From contig JAFEMX010000001.1 in the NCBI GenBank assembly GCA_016892645.1, positions 310,001-374,000 on the forward strand: 64,000 nt of DNA. The letters are read 5' to 3'. The stretch's first letter is position 1. Each line of letters opens with the position of its first letter. Below the pieces are notes generated by a model. It was not told the origin of the DNA and did no database searches. It saw only the letters and a program-made list of their open reading frames with translations. The stretch comes from Micrococcaceae bacterium RIT 802 (GTDB lineage Bacteria; Actinomycetota; Actinomycetes; Actinomycetales; Micrococcaceae). Shown piece after piece: positions 46,271 to 56,493 of the stretch. The position numbers were made by a program, and so were the translations under genes.

Positions 46271-46933
46271 CTACCGGACGGCCAGCACGGCGATCATGAT
46301 CGCGATGTAGTGGCAGGTGAACCCGCAGAGCGTGAAGGCGTGGAAGAGTTCGTGGAAGCCGAACCATTCGACGTGGAGGTTCGGCCGCTTGAGCGCATAG
46401 AACACGGCGCCTGCGATGTAGAACGCTCCGCCGACACAGACCAGGACGGCAGCCGGAACGCTGGCGGCAAAGAAATCGCCGATGAAGACCAGACAGGCCA
46501 GACCCAGGGCCACGTAGACCGGCGTATACAACCAGCGGGGCGCGTCCGTCCACAGCAAGCGGAAGGCGACGCCGAGGATGGCGCCGACCCAGACCAGCCA
46601 TAACAGGAACGCCGCCTTGTCCTCCGGGAGCAGGGCCCACGCCAGCGGCGTGTAGGAACCGGCGATCACCAACATGATGTTCGTATGGTCCAGCCGCTTG
46701 AGCACGCGCTTGACCTTCGGCGTCCAGTTCCCGCGATGGTAGACCGCCGATACCGTGAACAACAGCAATCCGGTGAAGGCATAGACGGCCGACGCGATCT
46801 TCCCGGCAGGGCCCGGGGCCAGTGCCACCAGCACGATGCCCGCCGCCAGGGCCAGGGGCGCGGTACCCGCGTGGATCCAGCCGCGCAGGTGCGGTTTGAT
46901 CTCCTCGAGCGGTGTAGGCGGCGGCTGCTTCAT
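46271..46933 (-). CDS. trhA: Hemolysin III (TrhA/PAQR) family membrane protein
   Basis: 220 residues, seven membrane segments. The family's metal-site residues are visible: SAVYH in the second segment and WFGFHELFHAFTLCGF near the end, where HxxxH binds zinc. KRLDHTNIMLVIAGSYTP is the hallmark central motif. Members affect membrane homeostasis; direct haemolysis is not implied. TAGGAT ends exactly 7 nt before the ATG, so the mRNA is predicted leaderless. Convergent with the nirK operon. Confidence 0.9.
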   Translation of the reverse strand: MKQPPPTPLEEIKPHLRGWIHAGTAPLALAAGIVLVALAPGPAGKIASAVYAFTGLLLFTVSAVYHRGNWTPKVKRVLKRLDHTNIMLVIAGSYTPLAWALLPEDKAAFLLWLVWVGAILGVAFRLLWTDAPRWLYTPVYVALGLACLVFIGDFFAASVPAAVLVCVGGAFYIAGAVFYALKRPNLHVEWFGFHELFHAFTLCGFTCHYIAIMIAVLAVR

Positions 46934-47088
46934 GTCCCGATCCTATCGGAGGGTGGGCCCCGCCAGCCGGTCGGGTTGATGCCTCCAGGCGTGCCGACAG
47001 GCAGGTCGCACCGGCCACCCGGTAACCTAGAGGCGCGGCAACCGTGCAGAGTTGAACCGTGTCGGCCGAATGACTGGAAGGGGACAAC

Positions 47089-47850
47089 GTGCGGTTGCCC
47101 GAGGTCCTCTATCGCCTTTACGGCAAGGTGCTCAAGAAGGACATCCCCGCCGAGAAGCTGCCCGGTCACATCGGCATGGTGGTCGACGGGAACCGCCGCT
47201 GGGCCAAGCTCGCCGGCGCCCCGACGGCGCACGGCCACCAGGCCGGCGCCGACAACATCGTCGAGTTCCTGGGCTGGTGCAAGGAACTGGACATCCGCAC
47301 CGTCACCCTCTACATGCTCTCCACCGACAACATGAGCCGGTCCAACGACGAACTCGACGCCCTCATGGGCATCATCGCCAACATGCTGGACCGCCTGGCA
47401 GAACAGCGCGACCTGTGCATCCAGCCCATGGGCGCCTACGACGAACTTCCCGACTACCTCTCCGACAAGCTCCACGCGCTCGGCGAATCGTCGAAGGACG
47501 CAGCAGGGCTACACGTGAACATTGCCATCGGCTACGGCGGCCGTCGCGAGATCGTCGACGCGGTCAAGGAACTGCTGCTCGACGCCGACGCCTCCGGCCG
47601 GCCGATGACCGAGGTGGCCCGGGACCTGGAGATCGAGGACATCTCCCGTTTCCTGTACACGCGAGGCCAGCCCGATCCCGACCTGGTGATCCGCACGTCG
47701 GGGGAACAACGCCTGTCCGGCTTCCTCACCTGGCAGAGCGCCTACAGCGAGTTCTACTTCTGCGAGGCCCTCTGGCCCGACTTCCGCAAGGTCGACTTCC
47801 TGCGGGCACTGCGCGACTTCACCGACCGCCAGCGCCGCTTCGGCAGCTGA
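47089..47850 (+). CDS. uppS: Isoprenyl transferase (cis-prenyltransferase, UppS family)
   Basis: 253 residues; condenses isopentenyl diphosphate units in cis to make polyprenyl diphosphate carriers for wall synthesis. The catalytic Asp33 is in HIGMVVDGNRRWA, followed by GHQAGADNIVEFL and the FPP-binding LVIRTSGEQRLSGFLTWQSAYSE with the C-terminal basic motif. The start is GTG at 47089 with GGAAGGGGA upstream. Actinobacteria often have two such enzymes of different chain length; which one this is cannot be read here. Confidence 0.93.
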   Translation: MRLPEVLYRLYGKVLKKDIPAEKLPGHIGMVVDGNRRWAKLAGAPTAHGHQAGADNIVEFLGWCKELDIRTVTLYMLSTDNMSRSNDELDALMGIIANMLDRLAEQRDLCIQPMGAYDELPDYLSDKLHALGESSKDAAGLHVNIAIGYGGRREIVDAVKELLLDADASGRPMTEVARDLEIEDISRFLYTRGQPDPDLVIRTSGEQRLSGFLTWQSAYSEFYFCEALWPDFRKVDFLRALRDFTDRQRRFGS

Positions 47851-47915
47851 GGCGGGCCCCGGCGTCGTTCATTTCCCGTTCGGCGTGGCGACTTCGCCAG
47901 GACACCTGCCGGGGC

Positions 47916-48066
47916 TAGCTTGAAGGCATTGGAGGGCACATCCGCCCGACAATGCGGAAAGGCCACCGAACGTTGAGACACGCTGTCAACGCGGGAAGGC
48001 CGGTCCCGGCCTTGCGGCCCGACCGGATCCCCCGCAGAACGGTTACCTAGGGGCGCAACGCCCCTG
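47916..48066 (+). ncRNA. Structured 5' leader of phoH
   Basis: TAGCTT (47916-47921) is a plausible -10, giving a leader of about 150 nt. In it are CGTTGA/TCAACG (47971-47991), a perfect AAGGCCGG/CCGGCCTT hairpin (47996-48013), and AGGGGCG-CAA-CGCCCCT (48049-48065) directly abutting the ribosome site TTGGGAG. Such packing suggests translational control, but no known riboswitch class was recognised. Confidence 0.4.
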
Positions 48067-48078
48067 TTGGGAGTCATC

Positions 48079-49530
48079 GTGGCAGTAGAAACGCAGTCCA
48101 AGAACGTTGCGGAATCCGCGGTCTTCGCCTCCGAAGCCGCCGTGGATACCCCCTCGGGAAAGGCGGGGCTACTGTCCACCGCCGCTTCCGGCCGGGCCGT
48201 TCCGGATCCCGCCGGGAGCGCGGGAGAGCGGCAAAGCGTCGGGGTGAAATCCTACGTCCTGGACACATCGGTCCTCATCGCCGATCCCCGGGCCGTGCTG
48301 CGTTTCGCCGAACACGAGGTGATCGTCCCCATCGTAGTCATCAGCGAGTTGGAGAAAAAGCGCCACGACCCCGAGGTCGGCTACTTCGCCCGCAAGGCGC
48401 TGCGCCTGCTCGACGAATTGCGGATCGAGCACGGCGGCCTGGACAAGGAGCTGCCCATTGGGGACGACGGCGGGTCGCTGCGGATCGAACTGAACCACAT
48501 TTCCACCGAGGTGCTTCCGGTTGGCTTCCGCGGGGCCGACAACGATTCCCGCATCCTGGCCGTGGCCAAGAACTTCTTCGACGAGGGCCGCGACGTCACG
48601 GTCGTTTCCAAGGACCTGCCGATGCGCGTGAAGGCCTCGGCCATGGGCCTGCAGGCCGACGAATACCGCAACGGGCTGGTCGCGGACTCCGGATGGACGG
48701 GCACCGCCGAACTCGACGTCGTCGATGCCGACGTCGAGGAACTCTACAACAACGAACCCGTGCTCATCGAGGCCGCCGCCGAGATGCCGGTCAACACGGG
48801 CCTGGTGCTGCTCTCCAACCGGGGTTCGGCGCTGGGCCGCGTGGGCGACGACGGGTTCGTCCGGCTGGTCAAGGGCGACCGCGACGTGTTCGGGCTCCAC
48901 GGCCGCTCCGCCGAACAGCGGCTGGCGATCGACCTGCTCATGGACCGCGACGTCGGCATCGTCTCCCTCGGCGGACGGGCGGGCACCGGGAAATCGGCGC
49001 TGGCCTTGTGCGCCGGCCTGGAGGCGGTCCTGGAGCGCGGGGAACACAAGAAGGTCGTGGTCTTCCGGCCGCTGTACGCGGTCGGCGGCCAGGAGCTCGG
49101 GTTCCTGCCCGGTTCGGAGGACGACAAGATGAACCCCTGGGCCCAGGCGGTCTTTGACACGCTGGGGGCGCTGGTGTCCAAGAACGTGATGGACGAGGTC
49201 ATCGACCGCGGGATGCTCGAGGTCCTGCCCCTGACCCACATCCGGGGCCGTTCGCTGCACGATTCGTTCGTCATCGTCGACGAGGCGCAGTCCCTGGAGA
49301 AGAACGTGCTGCTCACGGTGATGAGCCGCATCGGGCAGAACTCCAAGATCGTGTTGACCCATGACGTGGCCCAGCGGGACAACCTGCGGGTGGGCAGGCA
49401 CGACGGCGTGGCAGCTGTGGTCGAGACGCTCAAGGGCCACCCGCTCTTCGGGCACATCACGCTGACCCGGTCCGAACGCTCGCCGATCGCCGCGCTGGTG
49501 ACCGACATGCTGGAGGAGTCCGGGGCCTAG
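48079..49530 (+). CDS. phoH: PIN domain-PhoH family ATPase
   Basis: 483 residues. After a low-complexity N-terminus of about 57 residues comes a PIN ribonuclease domain ([18 protein letters not shown], then acidic residues in [12 protein letters not shown] and [12 protein letters not shown]). The C-terminal half is a PhoH/RecD-like ATPase with Walker [12 protein letters not shown] and Walker [12 protein letters not shown]. This is the PhoH2-type architecture, which shows RNA helicase and RNase activity in mycobacteria. There the PIN domain belongs to a toxin-antitoxin pair; no antitoxin gene is seen upstream here. The GTG at 48079 has TTGGGAG 5 nt upstream. Confidence 0.92.
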   Translation: MAVETQSKNVAESAVFASEAAVDTPSGKAGLLSTAASGRAVPDPAGSAGERQSVGVKSYVLDTSVLIADPRAVLRFAEHEVIVPIVVISELEKKRHDPEVGYFARKALRLLDELRIEHGGLDKELPIGDDGGSLRIELNHISTEVLPVGFRGADNDSRILAVAKNFFDEGRDVTVVSKDLPMRVKASAMGLQADEYRNGLVADSGWTGTAELDVVDADVEELYNNEPVLIEAAAEMPVNTGLVLLSNRGSALGRVGDDGFVRLVKGDRDVFGLHGRSAEQRLAIDLLMDRDVGIVSLGGRAGTGKSALALCAGLEAVLERGEHKKVVVFRPLYAVGGQELGFLPGSEDDKMNPWAQAVFDTLGALVSKNVMDEVIDRGMLEVLPLTHIRGRSLHDSFVIVDEAQSLEKNVLLTVMSRIGQNSKIVLTHDVAQRDNLRVGRHDGVAAVVETLKGHPLFGHITLTRSERSPIAALVTDMLEESGA

Positions 49531-50096
49531 TCCTCCACCGAGCGCACCACCTTAGCCGGCGAGCCCACGACGATGGACTGTGCCGGCACATCGCGGGTGA
49601 CGACGGCGGCTGCGGCCACGACCGCATTGTCGCCGATCGTCACCCCCGGCAGGATGGTCGCGTTCGCCCCGATCCAGACGTTTCGGCCGATGACCACGGC
49701 CGCCGGGTGCATGTCCGCCCGGCGGCTCGGGGCCACGTCGTGGTTCAGCGTCGCGATGACGACGTTGTGCCCGATCAGGCAGTCATCGCCGACCACGATG
49801 CCTCCCTGGTCCTGGAACTTGCACCCGGAATTGATGAAGACGCGGCGCCCGAACTTCGTGTTCTTGCCGAAATCGGAGGAGAACGGCGGGAAGAGCGTGA
49901 CGGATTCGTCGATGGGCGCACCGGTCAGTTCGGAGAGCAGTTCCCGCACCCGTTCCGGCTCATGATAGCGGCCGTTCAGCTCGCCGGTGATGCGCAGTGC
50001 TTCCTGGCTGGTCCGGTGCATGAGCTGATGCCACGGCGAATCGCCCGTGATGGTTTGGCCGGCATTGAGCGCGTCCAAGAGGTCCTGGAGTTTCAT
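49527..50096 (-). CDS. Sugar O-acetyltransferase (maltose/galactoside acetyltransferase family)
   Basis: 189 residues: an N-terminal helical Mac domain ([22 protein letters not shown] region) followed by hexapeptide left-handed beta-helix repeats ([41 protein letters not shown]). The catalytic His is in [17 protein letters not shown]. It transfers acetyl from acetyl-CoA to sugars; substrate undetermined. I chose the ATG at 50096 because AAAGGA is 5 nt upstream; an in-frame codon at 50132 lacks one. The 3' end overlaps convergent phoH by 4 bp. Confidence 0.9.
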   Translation of the reverse strand: MKLQDLLDALNAGQTITGDSPWHQLMHRTSQEALRITGELNGRYHEPERVRELLSELTGAPIDESVTLFPPFSSDFGKNTKFGRRVFINSGCKFQDQGGIVVGDDCLIGHNVVIATLNHDVAPSRRADMHPAAVVIGRNVWIGANATILPGVTIGDNAVVAAAAVVTRDVPAQSIVVGSPAKVVRSVED

Positions 50097-50124
50097 CGTG
50101 TCCTTTGTGGTGGCGCGGGGTGGG

Positions 50125-51021
50125 TCAGTCACGGCTGCGGACGATCCACGGGATGTGGTCCCGCACGTCGGTCAGGTGCATGGAGCGCTCGACGAAGAGG
50201 TCATCGAGCATGTACTCGTCCACGGCGTGGATGGTGATCTGGTGTCCGTTGCCTTCCGCGGGGCCGTCGAGGGCTTCGCTGTAGACACAGACCGCCGTCT
50301 CGAGGTCGAGGCGTAGCCTGGTCCGGCCGGCCTCCAGCAGGGGAAAGCCCTGGGCCTGCGGCACATAGGTCACGTTGGGGGCGACCACGGCTTCCAATGA
50401 CGGGCGCCCGGCATGATTCGTCTCGGCCAGTTCATGGATTTCGACGCGGTTGGACAGGGGAAACTCCAGCGGAACCGGGGCACTGCCGGCGAGTTCCACG
50501 GGGTCGAGCATTGCCGCCCAGCGGGCATCGCCGAACACCGGGTCGCCGTAGTCGGCCTCCGGGCGGCGGGCAATCAGGCCATCGTCGTCGTACACGGGGG
50601 TGACCAGCCGGGGTGGAAGCAGCCAGGAGGCGCGGGTGCCCGACACATAGAAGGCATCGCGGGAGGCATTGATCGAGGTCGTGCTGAACAGGAGCTGGCC
50701 CTCGGGGTCCTCGATGCGCAGCGCATCGGGACGGCGCAACCAGGCGTTCACGCGCGGGACCGGCTCCGGCACGGCCTGGTCCGCACGATCGACCGTGGCC
50801 GGGGCAGAGAGCGAATCGAGGGGCGTGTAGTCTTCCTGCAGTCCGGGGGATGCTGCCGGGACGGTTGGTCCGGCCGGGGATCCGGTGAACCACTCCGCCT
50901 CGAAGCGCAGGCTCTTCCACCGCCACGGAGAGGATCTGCACAGGCGCCGGAACGCGGCGGCGTCTTCGCGGGAGACCGCAGTGGGGCCCCGCGGGGCCGG
51001 GGACGTCGATGGCGTGTCCAT
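50125..51021 (-). CDS. Conserved hypothetical protein
   Basis: 298 residues, soluble, no known domain. A short disordered N-terminus leads to RLCRSSPWRWKSLRFEAEW, then mixed beta/alpha with ARIEDPEG-like and SWLLPPRLVTPVYDDDGLI segments and a C-terminus ending MLDDLFVERSMHLTDVRDHI. The first 50 or so residues with paired Arg/Trp are the most basic. I chose the ATG at 51021, since TAGACT ends exactly 7 nt upstream; a GTG at 51027 lies before the predicted transcription start. Divergent from the prepilin peptidase gene. Confidence 0.75.
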   Translation of the reverse strand: MDTPSTSPAPRGPTAVSREDAAAFRRLCRSSPWRWKSLRFEAEWFTGSPAGPTVPAASPGLQEDYTPLDSLSAPATVDRADQAVPEPVPRVNAWLRRPDALRIEDPEGQLLFSTTSINASRDAFYVSGTRASWLLPPRLVTPVYDDDGLIARRPEADYGDPVFGDARWAAMLDPVELAGSAPVPLEFPLSNRVEIHELAETNHAGRPSLEAVVAPNVTYVPQAQGFPLLEAGRTRLRLDLETAVCVYSEALDGPAEGNGHQITIHAVDEYMLDDLFVERSMHLTDVRDHIPWIVRSRD

Positions 51022-51027
51022 ATCCAC

Positions 51028-51033
51028 AGTCTA
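51028..51033 (-). promoter_or_regulatory. -10 box TAGACT of the hypothetical gene at 51021
   Basis: Read on the minus strand; +1 falls on the A of the ATG at 51021, so leaderless. Confidence 0.55.
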
Positions 51034-51067
51034 GACACCGGCACCTGTACCCCTGCCCGGCCTGGGT

Positions 51068-51073
51068 TAGCGT
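51068..51073 (+). promoter_or_regulatory. -10 box TAGCGT of the prepilin peptidase gene
   Basis: Ends 7 nt before the ATG at 51080. With the TAGACT on the other strand it forms a compact divergent pair of leaderless promoters within 59 bp. Confidence 0.55.
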
Positions 51074-51079
51074 TGGACA

Positions 51080-51586
51080 ATGATCGCCGAGATGCAGGCA
51101 CTGCGGGAGGCCGCCCCTGCGGCCCTGGTACCGCTGCTGCTGGCGTGTCTGTTGTTCATGGTCAACGGTGCCCGCCTCGCCTGGATCGATGCCCGCACCC
51201 ACTTGTTGCCCAACCGGATCATTCTGCCCTGGTACCCGTTCGCCGTCGTCCTCCTGGGGGCGACGGCCGCCCTGGGGGGCGATTGGGCAGGTCTAGGGCG
51301 GACGCTGCTGGGCGGGCTCGTGTTGTTCGGCTTCTACCTGCTGTTGCATCTGATCCAGCCGCGGGGCATGGGCCTGGGCGACGTGAAACTGGCGGGCGTC
51401 CTGGGACTGTATCTGGGCTACCTGGGCTGGCCGCACCTGTTGCTGGGGACCCTGGCCGCGTTCCTGCTCGGAGCCGTGGTCGGCCTCGTGCTCATCATCC
51501 TGCGCAGGGTGGGATTGAAGTCGCCCCTGGCGTTTGGCCCCTACATGATCCTCGGCACCGCCGGTGCGCTCCTCGTGGCAGGGTAG
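51080..51586 (+). CDS. Prepilin peptidase, A24 family (peptidase domain only)
   Basis: 168 residues with about five membrane segments. The two catalytic aspartates are Asp37 in AWIDARTHLLPN and Asp101 in GMGLGDVKLAG, the GxGD signature of this aspartic peptidase family. The N-terminal methyltransferase domain of Gram-negative PilD is absent, as usual for actinobacterial TadV/CpaA-type enzymes that process Flp/Tad or type IV pilins. No pilus gene is in this window. The gene is predicted leaderless. Confidence 0.88.
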   Translation: MIAEMQALREAAPAALVPLLLACLLFMVNGARLAWIDARTHLLPNRIILPWYPFAVVLLGATAALGGDWAGLGRTLLGGLVLFGFYLLLHLIQPRGMGLGDVKLAGVLGLYLGYLGWPHLLLGTLAAFLLGAVVGLVLIILRRVGLKSPLAFGPYMILGTAGALLVAG

Positions 51587-51590
51587 GGGC

Positions 51591-52061
51591 ATGCCCACTC
51601 CAGAATTCATCCTGTCCCTGCGCGAGAAAATCGGCAACGACCCGCTTTGGCTGCCGGGGGTCAAGGCCGTCGTCCACCGCGCCGACGGCGCCCTCCTGCT
51701 CGTCAAGCGGGCCGACAACGGCCGGTGGACGCTGCCGGCGGGGATCATCGAACCCGGCGAGGAGCCGGCGGCCACAGCGGTCCGCGAAGTCATGGAGGAG
51801 ACCGGGGTCGATGTCGCCGTCGAACGGTTGGCGGGAATCGGCACCACGGATCCGGTGACTTACCCCAATGGCGACCGGGCCCAATACCTCGACATGGTCT
51901 TTGCCTGCCGGTACCTCTCCGGGACGGCGCGGGTGAACGACGACGAGAACACCGAGGTCGCGTGGTTCACCGATGCAGAACGGCCTGCCTTGCCCCCGAA
52001 GCATGCCCGGGCCGTGGCCTGGGCTCGTTCGGCGGAAACCGGCGCGCACTTCGTGCGCTGA
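51591..52061 (+). CDS. NUDIX hydrolase
   Basis: 156 residues. The Nudix box begins at GIIEPGEEPA and closes with AVREVMEETGV, with all consensus residues (G-x5-E-x7-REVMEETG) present. An N-terminal LPGVKAVVHRADGALLLVKRA leads into it. It hydrolyses a nucleoside diphosphate linked to another group; substrate unknown. The ATG follows the prepilin peptidase stop by 4 bp, with no convincing ribosome site besides TAGGGGC, so the genes are probably co-transcribed. Confidence 0.88.
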   Translation: MPTPEFILSLREKIGNDPLWLPGVKAVVHRADGALLLVKRADNGRWTLPAGIIEPGEEPAATAVREVMEETGVDVAVERLAGIGTTDPVTYPNGDRAQYLDMVFACRYLSGTARVNDDENTEVAWFTDAERPALPPKHARAVAWARSAETGAHFVR

Positions 52062-52074
52062 GCACCTCGGCCAT

Positions 52075-52300
52075 ACCGTGCCGATTCATTGCGCCGGATC
52101 CGGCGGGCAATGGACGCCTGCTGGCGGCGGATGAGACCGACGACGGCCGGGGCAAGGCGCACCGCCAGCGCCGGGACGAGGTCGAGCAGGCGTACCTGGG
52201 CTCCGCGCCACCCTGGAACCGCGACCACCGGGCGCGGCCGGTGGACCACCCCGAGGACCCGGTCGGCCACGACGCCCGGGGCCCTGCGACTGATGCCCGC
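52075..52300 (-). pseudogene. Remnant of a short-chain dehydrogenase/reductase gene (C-terminal part)
   Basis: On the minus strand the frame reads ISRRAPGVVADRVLGVVHRP, then RPVVAVPGWRGAQVRLLDLV and a final LIRRQQASIARRIRRN. This looks like the end of an SDR with the x-VADxVL-x2-V-x-RPRP-V-VP-W pattern after the catalytic core. No SDR N-terminus, NAD motif or Tyr-x3-Lys is found upstream in any frame, and the residues before it (52300-52530) are not protein-like. So it is probably a decayed fragment. Based on pattern only. Confidence 0.4.
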
Positions 52301-52673
52301 TGGCGCCATAGGTGATGTCCTCCGGGCGCACTTGCGCATGTGCCCCAGAGGCGGACAACCACGGATTACCCGAGAACATGACGCGCGGCATCGCCCGCAT
52401 GTCCGCGGAAACCTGATTTTGCGCGATTTTTTTGAGAACCGAATCCCGGCGGCAAGCAGGGCGCGGCATGGGTGAGCCATCGGCAAGAGGTGCCGGGACG
52501 GGGCGGTCGCCTGCCTGAGGGGGGCCACAGACCCGCACGCGTGTGGCCGGGATACTTTTCAGCCTTCTCCGTCGCTGTGACCAGAGAGGTAGGCATGCCC
52601 TCCGCTCGCTGCGCGTCATCGGTCGGATGGTCCGCGGATAGCCGGGACCATGGCATTGCCGCGCCCGCGGGTC

Positions 52674-52679
52674 TAGGCT
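52674..52679 (+). promoter_or_regulatory. -10 box TAGGCT of the encapsulin operon
   Basis: TAGGCT with predicted +1 near 52686, giving a 66-nt leader. No -35 consensus seen. Confidence 0.45.
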
Positions 52680-52751
52680 GACGTCACGGAAGCCGCCACA
52701 GGCCGCCACCGGTTCACGCAGGGCCGGGTGGCGCGAACCGAAGGGGAGACC

Positions 52752-53165
52752 ATGGGATTCGAGCAGTACCACGAACCACCGGCCGAATTGTCGGAGGAGA
52801 CCCGGACCTTCGCGCGCATGTGCGCAAACCTGACCGAGGAGGCCGAAGCCATCGGCTGGTACGAGCAACGGATCTCGCTCGAGACGGATCCGGTTGCCCG
52901 CGCCATCATGGAGGATTCACTCGGCGAGGAGTTCAAGCACTTCTGCATGGAGTTGGAGTACCTCTTCCGGACCAAGCCCAAATGGGGCCAGACCGCCCGG
53001 GGCACCCTGTTCCGGCCGGGTGACATCGTCGAAAACGGAACGGCGGCCGAGGAGGCCGCCGGTTCCGGCGGACCGCCGGCAGGGTCCACCCCGCCCCAGG
53101 ACGCGTCAACCCCCGCCGGTGACGGTTCCCTGGGCATTGGCTCGTTGAAAGGAAGCATGTCATGA
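52752..53165 (+). CDS. Encapsulated ferritin-like protein (EncFtn) with encapsulin targeting peptide
   Basis: 137 residues. The ferritin-like helix pair contains the EncFtn iron ligands in the right spacing: Glu32 and Trp36/Tyr37 in EEAEAIGWYEQR, then Glu60 and His63 in LGEEFKHF. A disordered Gly/Pro/Ala linker (about 98-123) leads to the C-terminal cargo-loading peptide DGSLGIGSLKGSM, which matches the LG-x-GSL consensus. It oxidises Fe(II) and would deliver it inside the shell. The ATG has AAGGGGAGA upstream. The last four bases overlap the encapsulin start (ATGA). Confidence 0.93.
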   Translation: MGFEQYHEPPAELSEETRTFARMCANLTEEAEAIGWYEQRISLETDPVARAIMEDSLGEEFKHFCMELEYLFRTKPKWGQTARGTLFRPGDIVENGTAAEEAAGSGGPPAGSTPPQDASTPAGDGSLGIGSLKGSMS

Positions 53166-53980
53166 CCTCCAACCACCTGCACCGCGAGCTCGCCCCGATC
53201 ACCGACGCGGGCTGGAAACTGCTCGACGACGAGGCCCGCGACCGGCTCACCACCACCCTGGGCGCCCGGAAGCTCATCGACTTCATCGGCCCGCTGGGCT
53301 GGGACCACTCATCCACCAACCTCGGGCGGACCGAACGGCTGCCCGGCCCGGATGACGACGGACTCATCGCCCGGCGCCGGCGCGTCCTGCCGCTGACGGA
53401 GATGCGGGTGGAATTCGAGGTTTCCCGCGACGAACTGCTCGACGGCGAACGGGGCGCAGCCGACGTGGACCTGGCCAACCTGGACATGGCCGCCGTGAAG
53501 ATCGCCAGCGCCGAGAACAGGGCCGTGTTCCACGGATGGCGCCAAGCCGGCATCACCGGGATCACGCAGGCCACGTCGCTGCCGACCGTGCCCCGGGTGG
53601 AGAACTTCTCCGACTACCCGCAACGGGTGGCCCGTGCCGTGGACCTGTTGCTGGAGGAAGGCATATCCGGCCCCTTCGGCCTTGCCCTGGGGCCGGGCCA
53701 CTACACCGCCGTCGTCCAGGCCACCGAGCGCGGCGGCTACCTGCTCTCCGAGCACCTGCGCCGCATCCTGGACGGGCCGATCGTGTGGGCCCCCGGGGTC
53801 CGGGGTGCTGTGGTGATGAGCCTGCGCGGTGGGGACTTCCTCTTTGAATCAGGGCAGGACCTGTCCATCGGCTACAGCCACCACGACGCCGACGCGGTCC
53901 ATCTCTACCTGGAGCAGAGCTTCAGCTTCCGGGTTGCCACACCGGAGGCAGCCGTCCACCTGACGGCCGGCGACGGGTGA
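53162..53980 (+). CDS. enc: Family 1 encapsulin shell protein
   Basis: 272 residues, HK97-fold nanocompartment protein. The N-terminal segment MTSNHLHRELAPITDAGWKL forms the cargo-docking helix, followed by TTTLGARKLIDFIGPLGWDH, the E-loop region (LPLTEMRVEFEVSRDELLDG) and the C-terminal domain ending SHHDADAVHLYLEQSFSFRV. Length and order agree with family 1 encapsulins. Its coupled upstream gene encodes the ferritin-like cargo with the matching targeting peptide, so the pair should build an iron-storing compartment. Confidence 0.95.
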   Translation: MTSNHLHRELAPITDAGWKLLDDEARDRLTTTLGARKLIDFIGPLGWDHSSTNLGRTERLPGPDDDGLIARRRRVLPLTEMRVEFEVSRDELLDGERGAADVDLANLDMAAVKIASAENRAVFHGWRQAGITGITQATSLPTVPRVENFSDYPQRVARAVDLLLEEGISGPFGLALGPGHYTAVVQATERGGYLLSEHLRRILDGPIVWAPGVRGAVVMSLRGGDFLFESGQDLSIGYSHHDADAVHLYLEQSFSFRVATPEAAVHLTAGDG

Positions 53981-54026
53981 CCAGGTCCGGACCGGACATC
54001 ATCCGCCCCTGCCATTAACGCCGAAA

Positions 54027-54066
54027 CCGGCGCCGCCCCCCGGATGCGAGAGGCGGACGACGCCGG
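54027..54066. terminator. Probable terminator between encapsulin and the exporter gene
   Basis: CCGGCGCCGCC (54027-54037) can pair imperfectly with GGCGG-ACGA-CGCCGG (54052-54066). It lies between two convergent genes. Confidence 0.4.
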
Positions 54067-54088
54067 CTCGGTGATGCTGCGCCGGGGG

Positions 54089-55783
<1,695 letters not shown>

Positions 55784-56485
55784 TCAGGATCCGAAGAGCC
55801 GGGCCGCGTGGGAGAAGTTGGAGGTCAGGATGGCGGTGAGCCGGGCGCGTGCTTCCAGGTCGGACTCGTCGCCGGCCCCGGGGGGCTCGGCGGAGCAGCC
55901 GCCATCGTCCCCGACGAATTGCTGGAAACTGCTCATGCCCAGATGCGAGACGAGCGTCGCGACCAGGTCAGCGTACGGATCGCCCGGGGGGAGTCCTTCG
56001 CGTTGGCAGATCAGCTCGGCCAGGGCGCGCTGGCGGTGCATGGCCGAATCGATCATGCGCTTCATCAGTGCCGGTTCGTCGTGCATGGCCTGCATGAACG
56101 CCCGGACGTCGGTGCGGGGGATCTCCAGGGTGGCGAAGGCCGCCACGAACAGCTCCAGCAGGGCATCCTTCAGCGGCAGCGGGGGTGCCGACCCCGAGCC
56201 GTCCGCCGCGGCGGCCGGCCCGGAGGCCACGAATCCGGCCGCAAACGGCTCGATGGGGTCGGCGGACTTCGCCCCGAGGACGGCGTCCTCCTTGGTGGCG
56301 AAGTAGTTGAAGAAGGTGCGCCGGGAGACCCCGACCCCCTCACACAGCTCCTCGATCGTGAATCCGTTCAGTCCACGTTCGGCGGTGAGCGTGCGGGCGT
56401 GCGTCGTCAGCGCGGCATAGGTTTCCCGCCGACGACGTTCCCGGGGCCCGACGCCCCCCGTTGCACTCTCCTTCATATAGTGCAT
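55784..56485 (-). CDS. TetR family transcriptional regulator
   Basis: 233 residues. The N-terminal HTH is RRRRETYAALTTHARTLTAE, GLNGFTIEELCEGVGVSRRT and FFNYFATKEDAVLG, standard for TetR. The C-terminal ligand domain is Ala-rich with a long unstructured insert (GPAAAADGSGSAPP) and a tail of acidic residues before TSNFSHAARLFGS. The ATG at 56485 has AAAGG 8 nt upstream; alternatives are 56476 and 56512. The downstream DHA2 exporter is the obvious target. A short palindrome overlaps the start codon. Confidence 0.9.
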   Translation of the reverse strand: MHYMKESATGGVGPRERRRRETYAALTTHARTLTAERGLNGFTIEELCEGVGVSRRTFFNYFATKEDAVLGAKSADPIEPFAAGFVASGPAAAADGSGSAPPLPLKDALLELFVAAFATLEIPRTDVRAFMQAMHDEPALMKRMIDSAMHRQRALAELICQREGLPPGDPYADLVATLVSHLGMSSFQQFVGDDGGCSAEPPGAGDESDLEARARLTAILTSNFSHAARLFGS

Positions 56486-56493
56486 TTTTGCAC
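56480..56493. promoter_or_regulatory. Palindrome over the tetR start, candidate TetR operator
   Basis: GTGCA-TTTT-TGCAC (56480-56493) overlaps the ATG at 56485. A further GTGCAC lies at about 56506-56511. Such half-sites suit a TetR dimer and would give autorepression of the tetR-exporter operon. Confidence 0.5.

Larger units (their letters stand above)
52062..52751. other. 690-bp gene-poor gap with degenerate sequence
   Basis: No intact gene is supported. The left part (about 52075-52300, minus strand) reads as a fragment of a short-chain dehydrogenase C-terminus. The middle (52300-52460) holds a lower-GC patch with a T7 run at 52427-52435 and no clear hairpin. The right end holds the promoter region of the encapsulated ferritin gene, with TAGGCT at 52674-52679. 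Confidence 0.5.

Noticed and set aside
48079-49530. PhoH as part of a PhoAT-PhoH2 toxin-antitoxin pair
   Set aside because: The gene upstream in the same direction is uppS, separated by a 228-bp structured leader. No small antitoxin-like frame with a ribosome site was found in that leader.
52086-52475. Short open frames on both strands in the 52 kb gap as small genes
   Set aside because: Their compositions (long Arg/Pro/Gly runs) are typical shadow frames, no ribosome sites are placed before their starts, and the one protein-like stretch is only a C-terminal fragment.
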